In this document: one piece after another, positions 17,684 through 25,836 of the stretch | Position numbering within the stretch: the stretch's first letter is position 1 | Layout of the letters: every line of letters starts with the position of its first letter | Assembly: GCF_021568705.1 (NCBI RefSeq) | Contig: NZ_JAKGTH010000007.1 | Span: 434,001 to 498,000, forward strand | Direction of reading: 5' to 3' | Origin: Gillisia lutea | GTDB taxonomy: Bacteria > Bacteroidota > Bacteroidia > Flavobacteriales > Flavobacteriaceae | DNA: 64,000 nucleotides | Program-made: the position numbers and the translations under genes | The notes under the pieces: model-generated | What the model was told of the DNA's origin: nothing | Seen by the model: the letters and a program-made list of their open reading frames with translations, nothing else | The model's database searches: none

Positions 17684-18549
17684 TACTCTGCGGCTTTTAG
17701 TTGGGCCAATTCATTAGTTGCCATTTGTATAACTTCTTGTAAAACTTTATCCATCTCTTCGGCAGAGCTTGTTATTTTTGGGATAATATCAAATCGCATT
17801 TCTTTGTCATCTATAAAATCAAATAATTGAATTAGTCCTTGAATTCGTGATAAAGGCTCTCTAACATTATGCGCATTCATTGCTGAAATTTGCAAGAGTT
17901 TTTTGTTTTTATCAACAATTTCCCTTGTTCTGGCTTCAATAACCTGTTGCTGATTTGTTACTATTTTCTGTATCTCCTCATTCTTCTCCTGAATAGTATA
18001 TAAGGCATCCGAGAGCGATTTGTTTTTTTTGTCCAGCTGAATTGCCAGATATATTTCATGGAACTTCGCCTCGAAGCAGTCTACGGCCAGTTTCAAAATA
18101 TCAACATCCCCAATGGCGAAGGGTTTGTTTTCATCGGTTATCAAAGTTACAATAACGCTGCGGCTGTTTTTATTAAGTAACCAGCCCCACATTTCCGGAT
18201 TTTTAAAATTCTTGCTGGAAGGATTTGCAATTAGATATTTCTCAGGAAGCTCAGAGGTTTTAAATGGAATGCCATTTTGAAGCAGCTCAAACTCATGCTG
18301 AAGTAATTCATCTTCTGAAATCAATTGCTCACGAGCTTCATTTCCGTGAATGCTGTAAACAAAAAAACGATCGTCCTGTTGAATGGATAATCGGATGATA
18401 TGAAAATTAAGTAGATACTTTAAATGAGATTTGGAAATTTCTCCAACCTCATTTAAAGTTTTACATCTATTTATTGCATTCGCAAATTTTGAATAAGCTT
18501 CGTAAGTTATTCGATAGAGTTGAGATTGATTTTTTGTGATGGGGCTCAT
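17683..18549 (-). CDS. Histidine-kinase-like protein with sensor and DHp domains but no ATPase domain
   Basis: A 288-residue soluble protein. Residues about 10-175 look GAF-like, 175-215 form a coiled coil (LDKKNKSLSDALYTIQEKNEE), and 216-285 form a two-helix dimerisation/phospho-acceptor region. Its H-box AMNAHNVREPLSRIQGL puts the likely phospho-acceptor at His227. The protein then ends after the second helix (ITSSAEEMDKVLQEVIQM); the N, G1, F and G2 boxes of the HATPase domain are absent. The stop codon is followed immediately by the receiver, with no leftover kinase sequence, so this is not a simple frameshift in the visible sequence. It may be a phosphotransfer protein, a phosphatase or a decoy partner for another kinase. 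Confidence 0.75.
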   Translation of the reverse strand: MSPITKNQSQLYRITYEAYSKFANAINRCKTLNEVGEISKSHLKYLLNFHIIRLSIQQDDRFFVYSIHGNEAREQLISEDELLQHEFELLQNGIPFKTSELPEKYLIANPSSKNFKNPEMWGWLLNKNSRSVIVTLITDENKPFAIGDVDILKLAVDCFEAKFHEIYLAIQLDKKNKSLSDALYTIQEKNEEIQKIVTNQQQVIEARTREIVDKNKKLLQISAMNAHNVREPLSRIQGLIQLFDFIDDKEMRFDIIPKITSSAEEMDKVLQEVIQMATNELAQLKAAE

Positions 18550-18563
18550 CTAAAAAACTCAGA

Positions 18564-19139
18564 TTAATCTAAAGTTTCCAAAAGCTCATTATCAATTTTT
18601 ATTCCCGATACATCAGCAATGGTATTTAGCATATTAACAAGATCGGCCTGAGCCATTAGTTCCTGAATTTCTTTACGGCTAAACCCGGCGTCTTCTAATT
18701 CTTTAAAATCTTTATCGGTAATTTCATTATGATTCAATGCTGCTTTTGTAATCACGGTTACTGCGGTTCTGTAACTTACCGGCATAGAAGGGGAATTCAT
18801 GCTTTCAGTAGCTTTAAAACCTTCTTCTTCACTAATCATAGCACTCATACTATCCGCAAAAATACCATGGGCGTGAGAGCAGTAGTTACAACCTCTTTCT
18901 TTTGAGACATTATAAATGATCAATTGTTTCAAAACATTGGGGACTTCACCTTCCATCAACGTGTTTTTAAGTTTAGACCAGTTTCCTTTGAGTAATGTAG
19001 CATTATCTCCCTGACATTTAAACCAGTTTAGAACAAAGGGTAGTTGTAGGGTTTTTTTAGTGTCATCGTAAATTGTTTGCACTTCAGGTGTAGCATCGTC
19101 ATAGGAAACCATAGGGAATCTGGTAGTTGTATCCATCAT
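18564..19139 (-). CDS. AhpD-like carboxymuconolactone-decarboxylase-family protein
   Basis: A 191-residue all-helical protein of the AhpD/CMD family. The redox motif is at residues 83-91 (GCNYCSHAH), with Cys84, Cys87 and His91 arranged as in AhpD alkylhydroperoxidases. The surrounding LIIYNVSKERGCNYC and later KEIQELMAQADLVNMLNTIADVSG fit peroxidase-related family members. It should act as a thiol-dependent peroxide or related oxidoreductase in the cytoplasm. It lies 14 bases upstream of the kinase-like gene and probably leads that operon. A perfect 8+3+8 inverted repeat sits 36 bases upstream of the start. Confidence 0.8.
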   Translation of the reverse strand: MMDTTTRFPMVSYDDATPEVQTIYDDTKKTLQLPFVLNWFKCQGDNATLLKGNWSKLKNTLMEGEVPNVLKQLIIYNVSKERGCNYCSHAHGIFADSMSAMISEEEGFKATESMNSPSMPVSYRTAVTVITKAALNHNEITDKDFKELEDAGFSRKEIQELMAQADLVNMLNTIADVSGIKIDNELLETLD

Positions 19140-19174
19140 ATTATAAAGGGTGTTTGGGACTGAGTTTGTTTATC

Positions 19175-19193
19175 AACTTGTAATATACAAGTT
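19175..19193. promoter_or_regulatory. Perfect palindromic operator candidate upstream of the AhpD-like gene
   Basis: AACTTGTA-ATA-TACAAGTT: two perfect eight-base arms around a three-base centre. Size and symmetry suit a dimeric winged-helix repressor of the MarR or HxlR kind, which often control peroxide and quinone stress genes; the regulator identity is inference. It lies between the AhpD operon (minus) and the flavoprotein gene at 19333 (plus). Confidence 0.55.
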
Positions 19194-19306
19194 TTGACTT
19201 ACAAAATAAATACTTTTTTAAAGATGCGTTTCTAATTTTAACTCAGTTTTTTCAATACTACTATAAGATCTTGCTATTATTTCATAAAATTAAATTTTGA
19301 AAAGGT

Positions 19307-19314
19307 TAATTTTG
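19307..19314 (+). promoter_or_regulatory. -7 promoter element for the COG2509 flavoprotein
   Basis: TAATTTTG, a full match to TAnnTTTG, ends 18 bases before the ATG at 19333. A clear -33 element is not visible. Confidence 0.45.
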
Positions 19315-19332
19315 ATCCCAGAATAAAAAGAA

Positions 19333-20886
19333 ATGAAATATCGTTTTCAATTACGGGTCACTCCCGAGGCAGCGTCTAAGAAAGAATGGCTTTTAAGAGA
19401 AGTTTCACGAAATTCAGATATTCCAAAAGCTGATATTTCACATGTGGAAATCGTAAAAAGATCCATAGATGCCAGACAAAAGGCTGTTAAAGTGAATCTA
19501 CAGGTTGACGTGTATGTAAAGGAGAATTTTAAGTCCGAACCTATTGAACTTCCTATTTATCGAAATGTAGCTACAGAAGAAGAAATCTTTATAATAGGGG
19601 CAGGGCCAGCTGGTTTGTTTGCGGCTTTGCGATGCATAGAATTAGGTAAAAAGCCGGTGCTAATTGAAAGAGGAAAAGATGTTAGAACCCGTAGAAGAGA
19701 CCTAAAAGCCTTGAATATAGAGCATATTGTAAATGAAGATTCTAATTATTGCTTTGGAGAGGGCGGTGCCGGAACTTACAGTGATGGGAAACTCTATACA
19801 CGATCTAAGAAGAGGGGGGATGTAAACAGGATACTTAAATTACTAGTAGCCTTCGGGGCAACCAGGGAGATATTAGTGGATGCTCATCCTCATATTGGTA
19901 CTAATAAACTGCCTGCTATTATAGCAAGTATCCGTGAAAAAATAATAGAATACGGAGGAGAAGTACTATTTGAAACCCGTGTGACAGATATTTTGATTGA
20001 AAACAATCAAATTGCAGGTATTAAAACCTTAAAAGGGGAGCTTTTTAAAACTAAAAATATTATTCTGGCCACTGGCCATTCTGCCAGAGATATATTTGAA
20101 CTCTTACATAACAAGAATGTTAAAATTGAAGCAAAGCCTTTTGCTCTAGGTGTTAGAGTAGAACACCCCCAACAATTGATAGATAAAATTCAATATAAAT
20201 GTGATGATAGGGGGGATTTTCTACCTCCATCTCCATATAGTATTGTAAAACAAATAAATGGGAGGGGGATGTATTCCTTTTGTATGTGCCCGGGAGGAGT
20301 TATAGCACCCTGCGCCACGAGCCCCGGGGAAGTTGTAACCAATGGTTGGTCACCTAGCAAACGAGATCAAGGCACTGCAAATTCGGGAATTGTGGTGGAG
20401 CTTCGACTTCCCGATTTTCAGCAATATGGTAGTTCGCCTCTAGCCGGAATGTATTTTCAGAAAAGCATAGAGCAAACTGCGTGGAGAATAGGGGGAGAAA
20501 CCCAGAGAGTTCCCGCCCAACGTTTGATGGATTTTACCCAGGGTAAGATCTCTGCCAATTTACCTGAGACTTCTTATAAGCCTGGTGTAACCTCTGCCGA
20601 TCTTAAAGAGGTATTTCCAAGGTTTATTCATAACACACTTCAACAAGGATTCAAAGAATTTGGCAAGACAATGCATGGATATTTAACGAATGAAGCCGTG
20701 GTTCACGCTCCCGAATCTCGAACCTCGTCTCCTGTAAGAATTCCAAGAGATCCAAAAACCTTGGAGCACATTCAAATTAAAGGCTTATTTCCTTGTGGAG
20801 AAGGTGCCGGTTATGCCGGTGGAATAATTTCAGCAGCTATTGATGGTGAAAAATGTATAGAGAGTTGCGTGGCATTATTATCATAA
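19333..20886 (+). CDS. FAD-dependent oxidoreductase of the COG2509 family
   Basis: A 517-residue flavoprotein. Residues 1-80 form a small N-terminal alpha/beta domain typical of this family. The dinucleotide-binding GAGPAG is at 89-94, followed by ALRCIELGKKPVLIERG. A second conserved block is NYCFGEGGAGTYSDGKLYTR near 140-160, and YSFCMCPGGVIAPCAT near 315-330 carries several cysteines. The last FAD motif is LFPCGEGAGYAGGIISAA near 485-502. Family members are annotated as uncharacterised FAD-dependent dehydrogenases; the physiological substrate is unknown. It is transcribed alone, with no close neighbour on the same strand. Confidence 0.85.
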   Translation: MKYRFQLRVTPEAASKKEWLLREVSRNSDIPKADISHVEIVKRSIDARQKAVKVNLQVDVYVKENFKSEPIELPIYRNVATEEEIFIIGAGPAGLFAALRCIELGKKPVLIERGKDVRTRRRDLKALNIEHIVNEDSNYCFGEGGAGTYSDGKLYTRSKKRGDVNRILKLLVAFGATREILVDAHPHIGTNKLPAIIASIREKIIEYGGEVLFETRVTDILIENNQIAGIKTLKGELFKTKNIILATGHSARDIFELLHNKNVKIEAKPFALGVRVEHPQQLIDKIQYKCDDRGDFLPPSPYSIVKQINGRGMYSFCMCPGGVIAPCATSPGEVVTNGWSPSKRDQGTANSGIVVELRLPDFQQYGSSPLAGMYFQKSIEQTAWRIGGETQRVPAQRLMDFTQGKISANLPETSYKPGVTSADLKEVFPRFIHNTLQQGFKEFGKTMHGYLTNEAVVHAPESRTSSPVRIPRDPKTLEHIQIKGLFPCGEGAGYAGGIISAAIDGEKCIESCVALLS

Positions 20887-20998
20887 ATGAGCATTCTATA
20901 GATATAAAGGTTAAATAATTTATAATTTAAAAGCCCTCTAAACTCAGGTTTTTGTCTTTTGGCTATCTTTCGAGATACTTAAAAATAACGGCAAAAAT

Positions 20999-22522
20999 AT
21001 GGCAATTATAGGTTCATTAATAAAGGGGATTATTGAATTAAGAGATAAGATGGTTTCGGAGCCAAATGCAGAAGAAGCACAATTGGGAGTCCTTAAAAAA
21101 TTATTGAATACAGCAAAAAATACTGAATTTGGTAAAAATTACGATTTTGAGCATATCTTGGAATCTGACGATCCAAAAAAAGAATTTTCAGCTAAAGTGC
21201 CTTATTTCGACTATAATAAGATCAATGAGCAATGGTGGTCTAAGATGCATGAAGGAAAGGAAGATGTTACATGGCCTGGAAAACCTCCATATTTTGCACT
21301 TAGTTCTGGTACTACGGGAAAAACAAGTAAGCGCATCCCTGTAACAGAAGATATGGTTGATGCCATTCGCCAATCGGGTATCAAACAAGTTAGCGCCTTA
21401 AGTAATTTTGATTTACCGGCAGATTTCTTCGAGAAAGAAATTATGATGCTCGGCAGTTCTACCGATCTACAAACAGAAGGTGATCATCAGGAAGGAGAGA
21501 TAAGCGGTATTTCAGCGAGTAATATTCCATTCTGGTTTCGTGGTTATTATAAACCGGGAGAAGATATTGCAAAAATTGAAGAATGGGATGATAGAATACA
21601 ACGTATTGCAGAAAATGCCAAGAATTGGGATATAGGTGCTCTTTCCGGTATTCCGTCCTGGATGGAACTTATGCTTAAAAAAGTTATAGAATATCACAAT
21701 GCAGAAAATATCCATGAGATATGGCCCAATTTACAGGTCTATACCTCTGGTGGCGTAGCTTTTGAGCCTTATTCAAAAAGTTTTAATGCATTATTAGCGC
21801 ACCCAATTACTGTAATTGATACATATTTAGCTTCTGAAGGGTTTTTGGCATATCAACAAAGGCCGGATACTCATGCGATGAAGCTGGTAATGGATAATGG
21901 GATTTATTTTGAATTTGTTCCCTTGAAGGCAGAATATGTTAATGAAGATGGATCTATTACAGATGATGCCGAGGTAGTACCACTTTCAGAAGTAAAAGAG
22001 GAAGTGGATTATATTTTATTAATAAGTACGGTTTCAGGAGCTTGGAGATATCTCATTGGTGATACCATTAAATTTACCGACCTCGAGAAGCATGAGATTA
22101 AAATAACAGGTAGGACTAAATTTTTTCTGAATGTAGTTGGCTCACAACTTTCAGTGAACAAAATGAATGATGCAGTCCAGGAGCTGGAAGAGAGATTTGA
22201 TATTCAAATCCCTGAATTTACACTTGCTGCAGTGAGAATAGATGGAGAGTTCTTTCATTCCTGGTATCTTGGAACTACCTCTAAGCTAAATGATGATGAT
22301 CTGGCTGAAGCTCTGGACGAGTCGTTAAAAGCAGCAAATAAAAACTATAAAGTAGCACGTTCCAAAGCTCTAAAAGGAGTGAAGGTAAAGACTATAGATC
22401 CTAACCTCTTTAACGAATGGAATGCTTTGAACAAGAAAAAAGGTGGGCAGGTAAAAATGGAACGAGTTATGAATGAGGAGAAATTTGCAGAATGGGAAGA
22501 TTTTATCGCTACACAAAAGTAA
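20999..22522 (+). CDS. GH3-family adenylate-forming enzyme
   Basis: A 507-residue member of the GH3 superfamily, named from plant auxin-amido synthetases. These enzymes adenylate a carboxylic acid and then couple it to an amine or thiol. The ATP-binding motif SSGTTGKTSK is at residues 102-111, the second motif YTSGGVAFEPY near 250-260, the third YLASEGFLAYQ near 278-288, and the hinge YLIGDTIKF near 350-360. Bacterial GH3 homologues are widespread in Bacteroidetes, but their substrates are mostly unknown. It is a single gene between convergent and upstream partners, so context gives no substrate clue. Confidence 0.85.
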   Translation: MAIIGSLIKGIIELRDKMVSEPNAEEAQLGVLKKLLNTAKNTEFGKNYDFEHILESDDPKKEFSAKVPYFDYNKINEQWWSKMHEGKEDVTWPGKPPYFALSSGTTGKTSKRIPVTEDMVDAIRQSGIKQVSALSNFDLPADFFEKEIMMLGSSTDLQTEGDHQEGEISGISASNIPFWFRGYYKPGEDIAKIEEWDDRIQRIAENAKNWDIGALSGIPSWMELMLKKVIEYHNAENIHEIWPNLQVYTSGGVAFEPYSKSFNALLAHPITVIDTYLASEGFLAYQQRPDTHAMKLVMDNGIYFEFVPLKAEYVNEDGSITDDAEVVPLSEVKEEVDYILLISTVSGAWRYLIGDTIKFTDLEKHEIKITGRTKFFLNVVGSQLSVNKMNDAVQELEERFDIQIPEFTLAAVRIDGEFFHSWYLGTTSKLNDDDLAEALDESLKAANKNYKVARSKALKGVKVKTIDPNLFNEWNALNKKKGGQVKMERVMNEEKFAEWEDFIATQK

Positions 22523-22531
22523 AAACTTATT

Positions 22532-23104
22532 TTATTTAGTATTCAAATCATCTACGAGCTCTAATATCTCTGCAGGGGATAGATACAAACGTTTAATGCG
22601 TTCTTTATAAGCAGTCGATAAATGAGCGTGACTTAAAATAAAATCTTTGGTAGCAAGAATATAGTCGCCCATTCCATGATTTACCGCAAACGTATCTGCC
22701 GCTCTTTCAGCTTCTTTTATATGCGTGGAAGAGAGGATATAACGAATTCCAAATTTTATAAGATCCCAGCCGCTGCGTTCCCGGTAATCCATAATATGTC
22801 CTAGTTCGTGTCCCAACCATCCAATCAATACGTCTGATGGGATTTCCTGCATATTGAATTCCTGATCTTCAATATGGATACTTTCACTAATCATTATAAA
22901 ATAGGATCGCTGCTTTTTCCCTTTCAAAAGATCCTTAAAAGCCGGCTGAGCCTGCATGAAGGATCTTTTAATGTTCTTTTTAAATTTAAACTCGATTGGA
23001 GTATGTATTAACTCGGGGTAATAGGAAAGAGCTATTTTAGCTTCCTTTAGAATGGATGAAGGTATGCTCTTATTTTTAAATTCAAAATTTGGTTGATCAA
23101 TCAT
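22532..23104 (-). CDS. Putative zinc metallopeptidase-like protein
   Basis: A 190-residue protein with HELGH at residues 99-103 (WLGHELGHIMDYRER) and a downstream EAERAADTFAVNHG near 134-147 that can supply the third zinc ligand. The arrangement resembles gluzincin minimal peptidases related to M48. There is no obvious membrane segment or signal peptide, and it is much shorter than HtpX-type proteases. The family is not one I can name with certainty, and activity is not proven. It converges with the GH3 gene, leaving a nine-base gap. Confidence 0.65.
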   Translation of the reverse strand: MIDQPNFEFKNKSIPSSILKEAKIALSYYPELIHTPIEFKFKKNIKRSFMQAQPAFKDLLKGKKQRSYFIMISESIHIEDQEFNMQEIPSDVLIGWLGHELGHIMDYRERSGWDLIKFGIRYILSSTHIKEAERAADTFAVNHGMGDYILATKDFILSHAHLSTAYKERIKRLYLSPAEILELVDDLNTK

Positions 23105-23248
23105 ATGATGAAGATAGCTAAAACCAATAATTAGAAAAAGATATCTGCCAGCTATAACAGTAGATTAACGTTATTTTTCCAGAATTAAGTAATCTAACCG
23201 TGCACACTTTAGCGATACTCTTCATGAAAATCGACAACATTAAAACAT

Positions 23249-23278
23249 AAAAAAGCCTCACACAGTGTGCGAGGCTCC
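23249..23278 (-). terminator. Terminator of the cold-shock gene
   Basis: On the minus strand GAGCCTC...GAGGCT form a GC-rich stem with an inner CACA/TGTG extension, followed by six T. It starts 36 bases after the cold-shock protein stop codon. Confidence 0.85.
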
Positions 23279-23313
23279 AACTTTCATAAGTATAGTAACT
23301 ATATAAACTAAGC

Positions 23314-23505
23314 TTAAGCTTGTCTAACGTTTACTGCATTTAATCCTTTTCTTCCTTCTTCAAGATCAAAAGTTACTTCATCATTCTCTCTAATTTCGTC
23401 AACTAGACCATTAGCGTGTACAAAGTATTCTTTGTTTGATTCTTCTTCTGTGATAAATCCAAATCCTTTAGAGTCATTAAAAAATTTGACAGTTCCTCTA
23501 TTCAT
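23314..23505 (-). CDS. Cold-shock domain protein
   Basis: A 63-residue CspA-family single-strand nucleic-acid-binding protein and likely RNA chaperone. The RNP1 motif KGFGFIT and the RNP2-like EYFVHANGL are present, and the protein is one complete cold-shock domain. I chose ATG 23505, which begins MNRGTVKFF as in other CspA proteins; the frame extends eight codons further to 23529, but a -7 box at 23527-23534 overlaps that extension, so it should not be translated. It is monocistronic, with its own promoter and terminator. Confidence 0.92.
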   Translation of the reverse strand: MNRGTVKFFNDSKGFGFITEEESNKEYFVHANGLVDEIRENDEVTFDLEEGRKGLNAVNVRQA

Positions 23506-23839
23506 TATATATAAATTTAATTTGTGCAAATGTAATGATAATTAATGACTTTATAATTATATAAAGTGTTTATTTAAAATATTTTAATGAAATATTAATT
23601 TTTGTAAATATTTTTCAAATCATATTAAAGCTGAATATTATTTTCTCTTAAATAATATTTACTACATAATAATGGATATAAGGATGAATGTTTTCATACT
23701 CTTTTAAGTTAATTTTATTAAATGTTTCTGAATTCATTAACCAGTATAAATAATAGATAATTATAGTTTCGCTTTTCAATTAAATACTTGTACAACCAAT
23801 AATTTAAATTAATTATTCGAACTTAACCATCCATCTACA
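23506..23839. other. AT-rich intergenic region between the cold-shock and L,D-transpeptidase genes
   Basis: About 330 bases without a credible gene. It holds the cold-shock -7 element TACATTTG (minus strand, 23527-23534) and an inverted repeat ACTTTATA-ATTA-TATAAAGT at 23548-23567 straddling the expected -33 position. The rest is very AT-rich, with no hairpin followed by a T tract and no clear promoter for the L,D-transpeptidase. Confidence 0.6.
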
Positions 23840-24778
23840 TTGAAAACAACTACTTTCTTAAGTAAATATAAAAACGCATCAATATATCTAGTAATTTTTA
23901 TGGTTCTATTCTCTTGTGAGAAAAAGTCGCCAGAAGCTGAAGTTATAACACCTAAAGCTTCCCAAAAGGATACTGTTTCTGCCAAAAAAGTGAATAAGAA
24001 ACCCAAATTAATTGTAAACTATAAGTTAGATTCCTTAAGTAATAAGGCAGCTATAGACAGTTTTCAGAATAGCTATACAGACAATCAAAAGAAGCTTATT
24101 TTTGCGCTTAACAGAATGGATTCAAAAAGGCTACGAATTGGGTCTCCCGTGGTTATTCCCGATACATTGGATCTAGACCTTATAAAATATTCACCATTTC
24201 CTGAAAAATTATCCATCTTAGATTCTCTGCCCAAAACGTTGCTAATTTCTCAAAGAGTACAGGGTTTTGCTTTATATGAACGTGGAAAGTTAGTTAAATG
24301 GGGACCAGTGAGTTCAGGAAAGAAATCTACGCCTACGCCTAACGGACTTCATTATGCCAATTACAAGGCTAAGAAAAAGGTAAGTACTGTAAATGATTCC
24401 TGGTTGCTCCCTTATTATTTTAATTTTATGAATTTTGAAGGAGTAGGAGTACATCAGTATAGTCTACCAGGTTATCCTGCCAGTCATGCCTGTGTAAGAC
24501 TTTATATGGAAGATGCACAATATATTTACGATTGGGCTACGCAATGGGAACTTTCCGGGCATGCCATAACTAAAAATGGAACACCCTTCATGGTTTTTGG
24601 AGAATATGATTACAAAAATCCATATCCATGGAGGCAGCTAGCTACAAATGCTGATTCCAATAATATTTCAGAAGAAGAAATTGAAACTCTGAAATCGTAT
24701 GTCGCAAAATACAATGAAGATCCTAATAATAAAGTGGAGGATTTGATAGAAGAAGACGAACTTTCTCTAATTCAATAA
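23840..24778 (+). CDS. L,D-transpeptidase lipoprotein (YkuD domain)
   Basis: A 312-residue predicted lipoprotein: the hydrophobic segment ASIYLVIFMVLFSC puts the lipobox cysteine at Cys26. The YkuD catalytic domain spans about 130-250, with His205 (GVGVHQYS) and the active-site motif SHACVR at 215-220 (Cys218). The family consensus is SHGCxR, so Ala217 replaces the usual glycine. Such enzymes make 3-3 peptidoglycan cross-links or attach proteins to peptidoglycan. The start must be TTG 23840: an in-frame TAA lies at 23810-23812 and the next ATG would destroy the signal sequence. Confidence 0.82.
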   Translation: MKTTTFLSKYKNASIYLVIFMVLFSCEKKSPEAEVITPKASQKDTVSAKKVNKKPKLIVNYKLDSLSNKAAIDSFQNSYTDNQKKLIFALNRMDSKRLRIGSPVVIPDTLDLDLIKYSPFPEKLSILDSLPKTLLISQRVQGFALYERGKLVKWGPVSSGKKSTPTPNGLHYANYKAKKKVSTVNDSWLLPYYFNFMNFEGVGVHQYSLPGYPASHACVRLYMEDAQYIYDWATQWELSGHAITKNGTPFMVFGEYDYKNPYPWRQLATNADSNNISEEEIETLKSYVAKYNEDPNNKVEDLIEEDELSLIQ

Positions 24779-24818
24779 AGCTATAATTAAGAATGCTTAC
24801 GATTTTATTACCCCAAAT

Positions 24819-25613
24819 CTATTGATCTAGAATCCCTAATTCCTCAATAGTTTTAAGAACTCCATTTTCATTATTGCTAAAATTTGTCACAAAGCTGCTA
24901 TTGCTAATAATTTCAGGATGTGCATTTTTCATGGCGTAGCTGTATTTAGCATTCCTCATCATTTCAAGATCATTCAAATAATCTCCAAATACCAAAGTCT
25001 CTTCCGGAGAGATATTCAGCTCCTTTTGAACGCCACTAATAGCATTTCCCTTATTAGCATTCAACGAGGTAATATCTAAAAAGGTGTGGGCAGCCACAGC
25101 AACTTTATAGGTTTCAGAATATTCTTTATAGTGTGGCAGCGTATTTTCTTCAACTCCGTTGAAATTGCAAACTGTTACTTTAAGAATAGTGTCTTCAACG
25201 CTGGTAATATCTTCCACAACTTCCAATCGCTCATAATATTTCTTTATTTCGGTGTAAAATTTGGTATCCTTCGTTTCTATGTATGCCGAATTCTTTCCGC
25301 AAAGCACAAGTTCTGTATGTTGTAATTGTCGACCTATAGTTATAAAGCCCATTGCCGCTTCTCTATCCAAAGAATTTACAAATACTTCTTTTCCTTTATG
25401 AACGACGTAGGTACCGTTTTCAGCGAAGAACATCATACGGTCTTTGATCCTTTCAAACTTTGATTCCAGGTTATAAAACTGTCTACCACTGGCAACCGAG
25501 AACATGATACCTTTCTTAGAGAGCGCTTCTTCAATATTCCAAAAATCGGGGTGGATCTCGTGTGCATCATTCAGCAAAGTTCCATCCATGTCGGTAACTA
25601 TAAGTTTTATCAT
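24819..25613 (-). CDS. Cof-type HAD-IIB phosphatase
   Basis: A 264-residue cytoplasmic phosphatase of the haloacid-dehalogenase superfamily, subclass IIB. Motif I is DMDGTLL at residues 8-14, motif II is SVASGR near 38-43, and the motif III/IV region is ETLVFGDYLNDLEMMRNAKYSYAMKNAH near 205-235. The cap domain lies between about 85 and 185. Family members act on sugar phosphates, flavin or pyridoxal phosphates and similar molecules; the substrate here is unknown. Confidence 0.85.
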   Translation of the reverse strand: MIKLIVTDMDGTLLNDAHEIHPDFWNIEEALSKKGIMFSVASGRQFYNLESKFERIKDRMMFFAENGTYVVHKGKEVFVNSLDREAAMGFITIGRQLQHTELVLCGKNSAYIETKDTKFYTEIKKYYERLEVVEDITSVEDTILKVTVCNFNGVEENTLPHYKEYSETYKVAVAAHTFLDITSLNANKGNAISGVQKELNISPEETLVFGDYLNDLEMMRNAKYSYAMKNAHPEIISNSSFVTNFSNNENGVLKTIEELGILDQ

Positions 25614-25776
25614 ATCTCAAATTTGAAACGTCAAATATAGCTGTTTCAAATGGAGTCGATGTTAAATTAAAATTGTTTTTAGTTCTTATGAAATAGTCTG
25701 AGCTTATAACCTTTTAAAAAAAAATCACATTATAAAGTGCTGACATTCGATAGGTTATATATGTCGATATTAATTT

Positions 25777-25797
25777 TATTTAAATTAATTCTAAATA
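25777..25797. promoter_or_regulatory. Operator-like element, copy 1, upstream of the TonB receptor promoter
   Basis: TATTTAAA-N6-CTAAATA, an imperfect 21-base palindrome (eight of ten arm positions symmetric). It begins 27 bases upstream of the -33 TTG of the receptor promoter and has a twin exactly 60 bases downstream with identical arms. Confidence 0.6.
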
Positions 25798-25803
25798 GAG
25801 TTC

Positions 25804-25831
25804 TTGAAAAGAGATTTTATTGATACTTTTG
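25804..25831 (+). promoter_or_regulatory. Promoter of the TonB-dependent receptor
   Basis: TTG at 25804-25806, a 17-base spacer and TACTTTTG at 25824-25831, within the 17-23 base range known for Flavobacterium promoters. It predicts transcription starting near 25837, inside the second operator-like element. Confidence 0.65.
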
Positions 25832-25836
25832 AACAC

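Noticed and set aside
17324-18549. A frameshifted full-length hybrid histidine kinase
   Set aside because: The kinase-like frame ends at TAATG directly into the receiver, and no remnant of N, G1 or G2 boxes is found between or inside the two genes.
23548-23567. ACTTTATA-ATTA-TATAAAGT as a cold-shock operator
   Set aside because: It is pure AT except at its ends, in DNA where such palindromes are expected often; it is mentioned only in the region entry.
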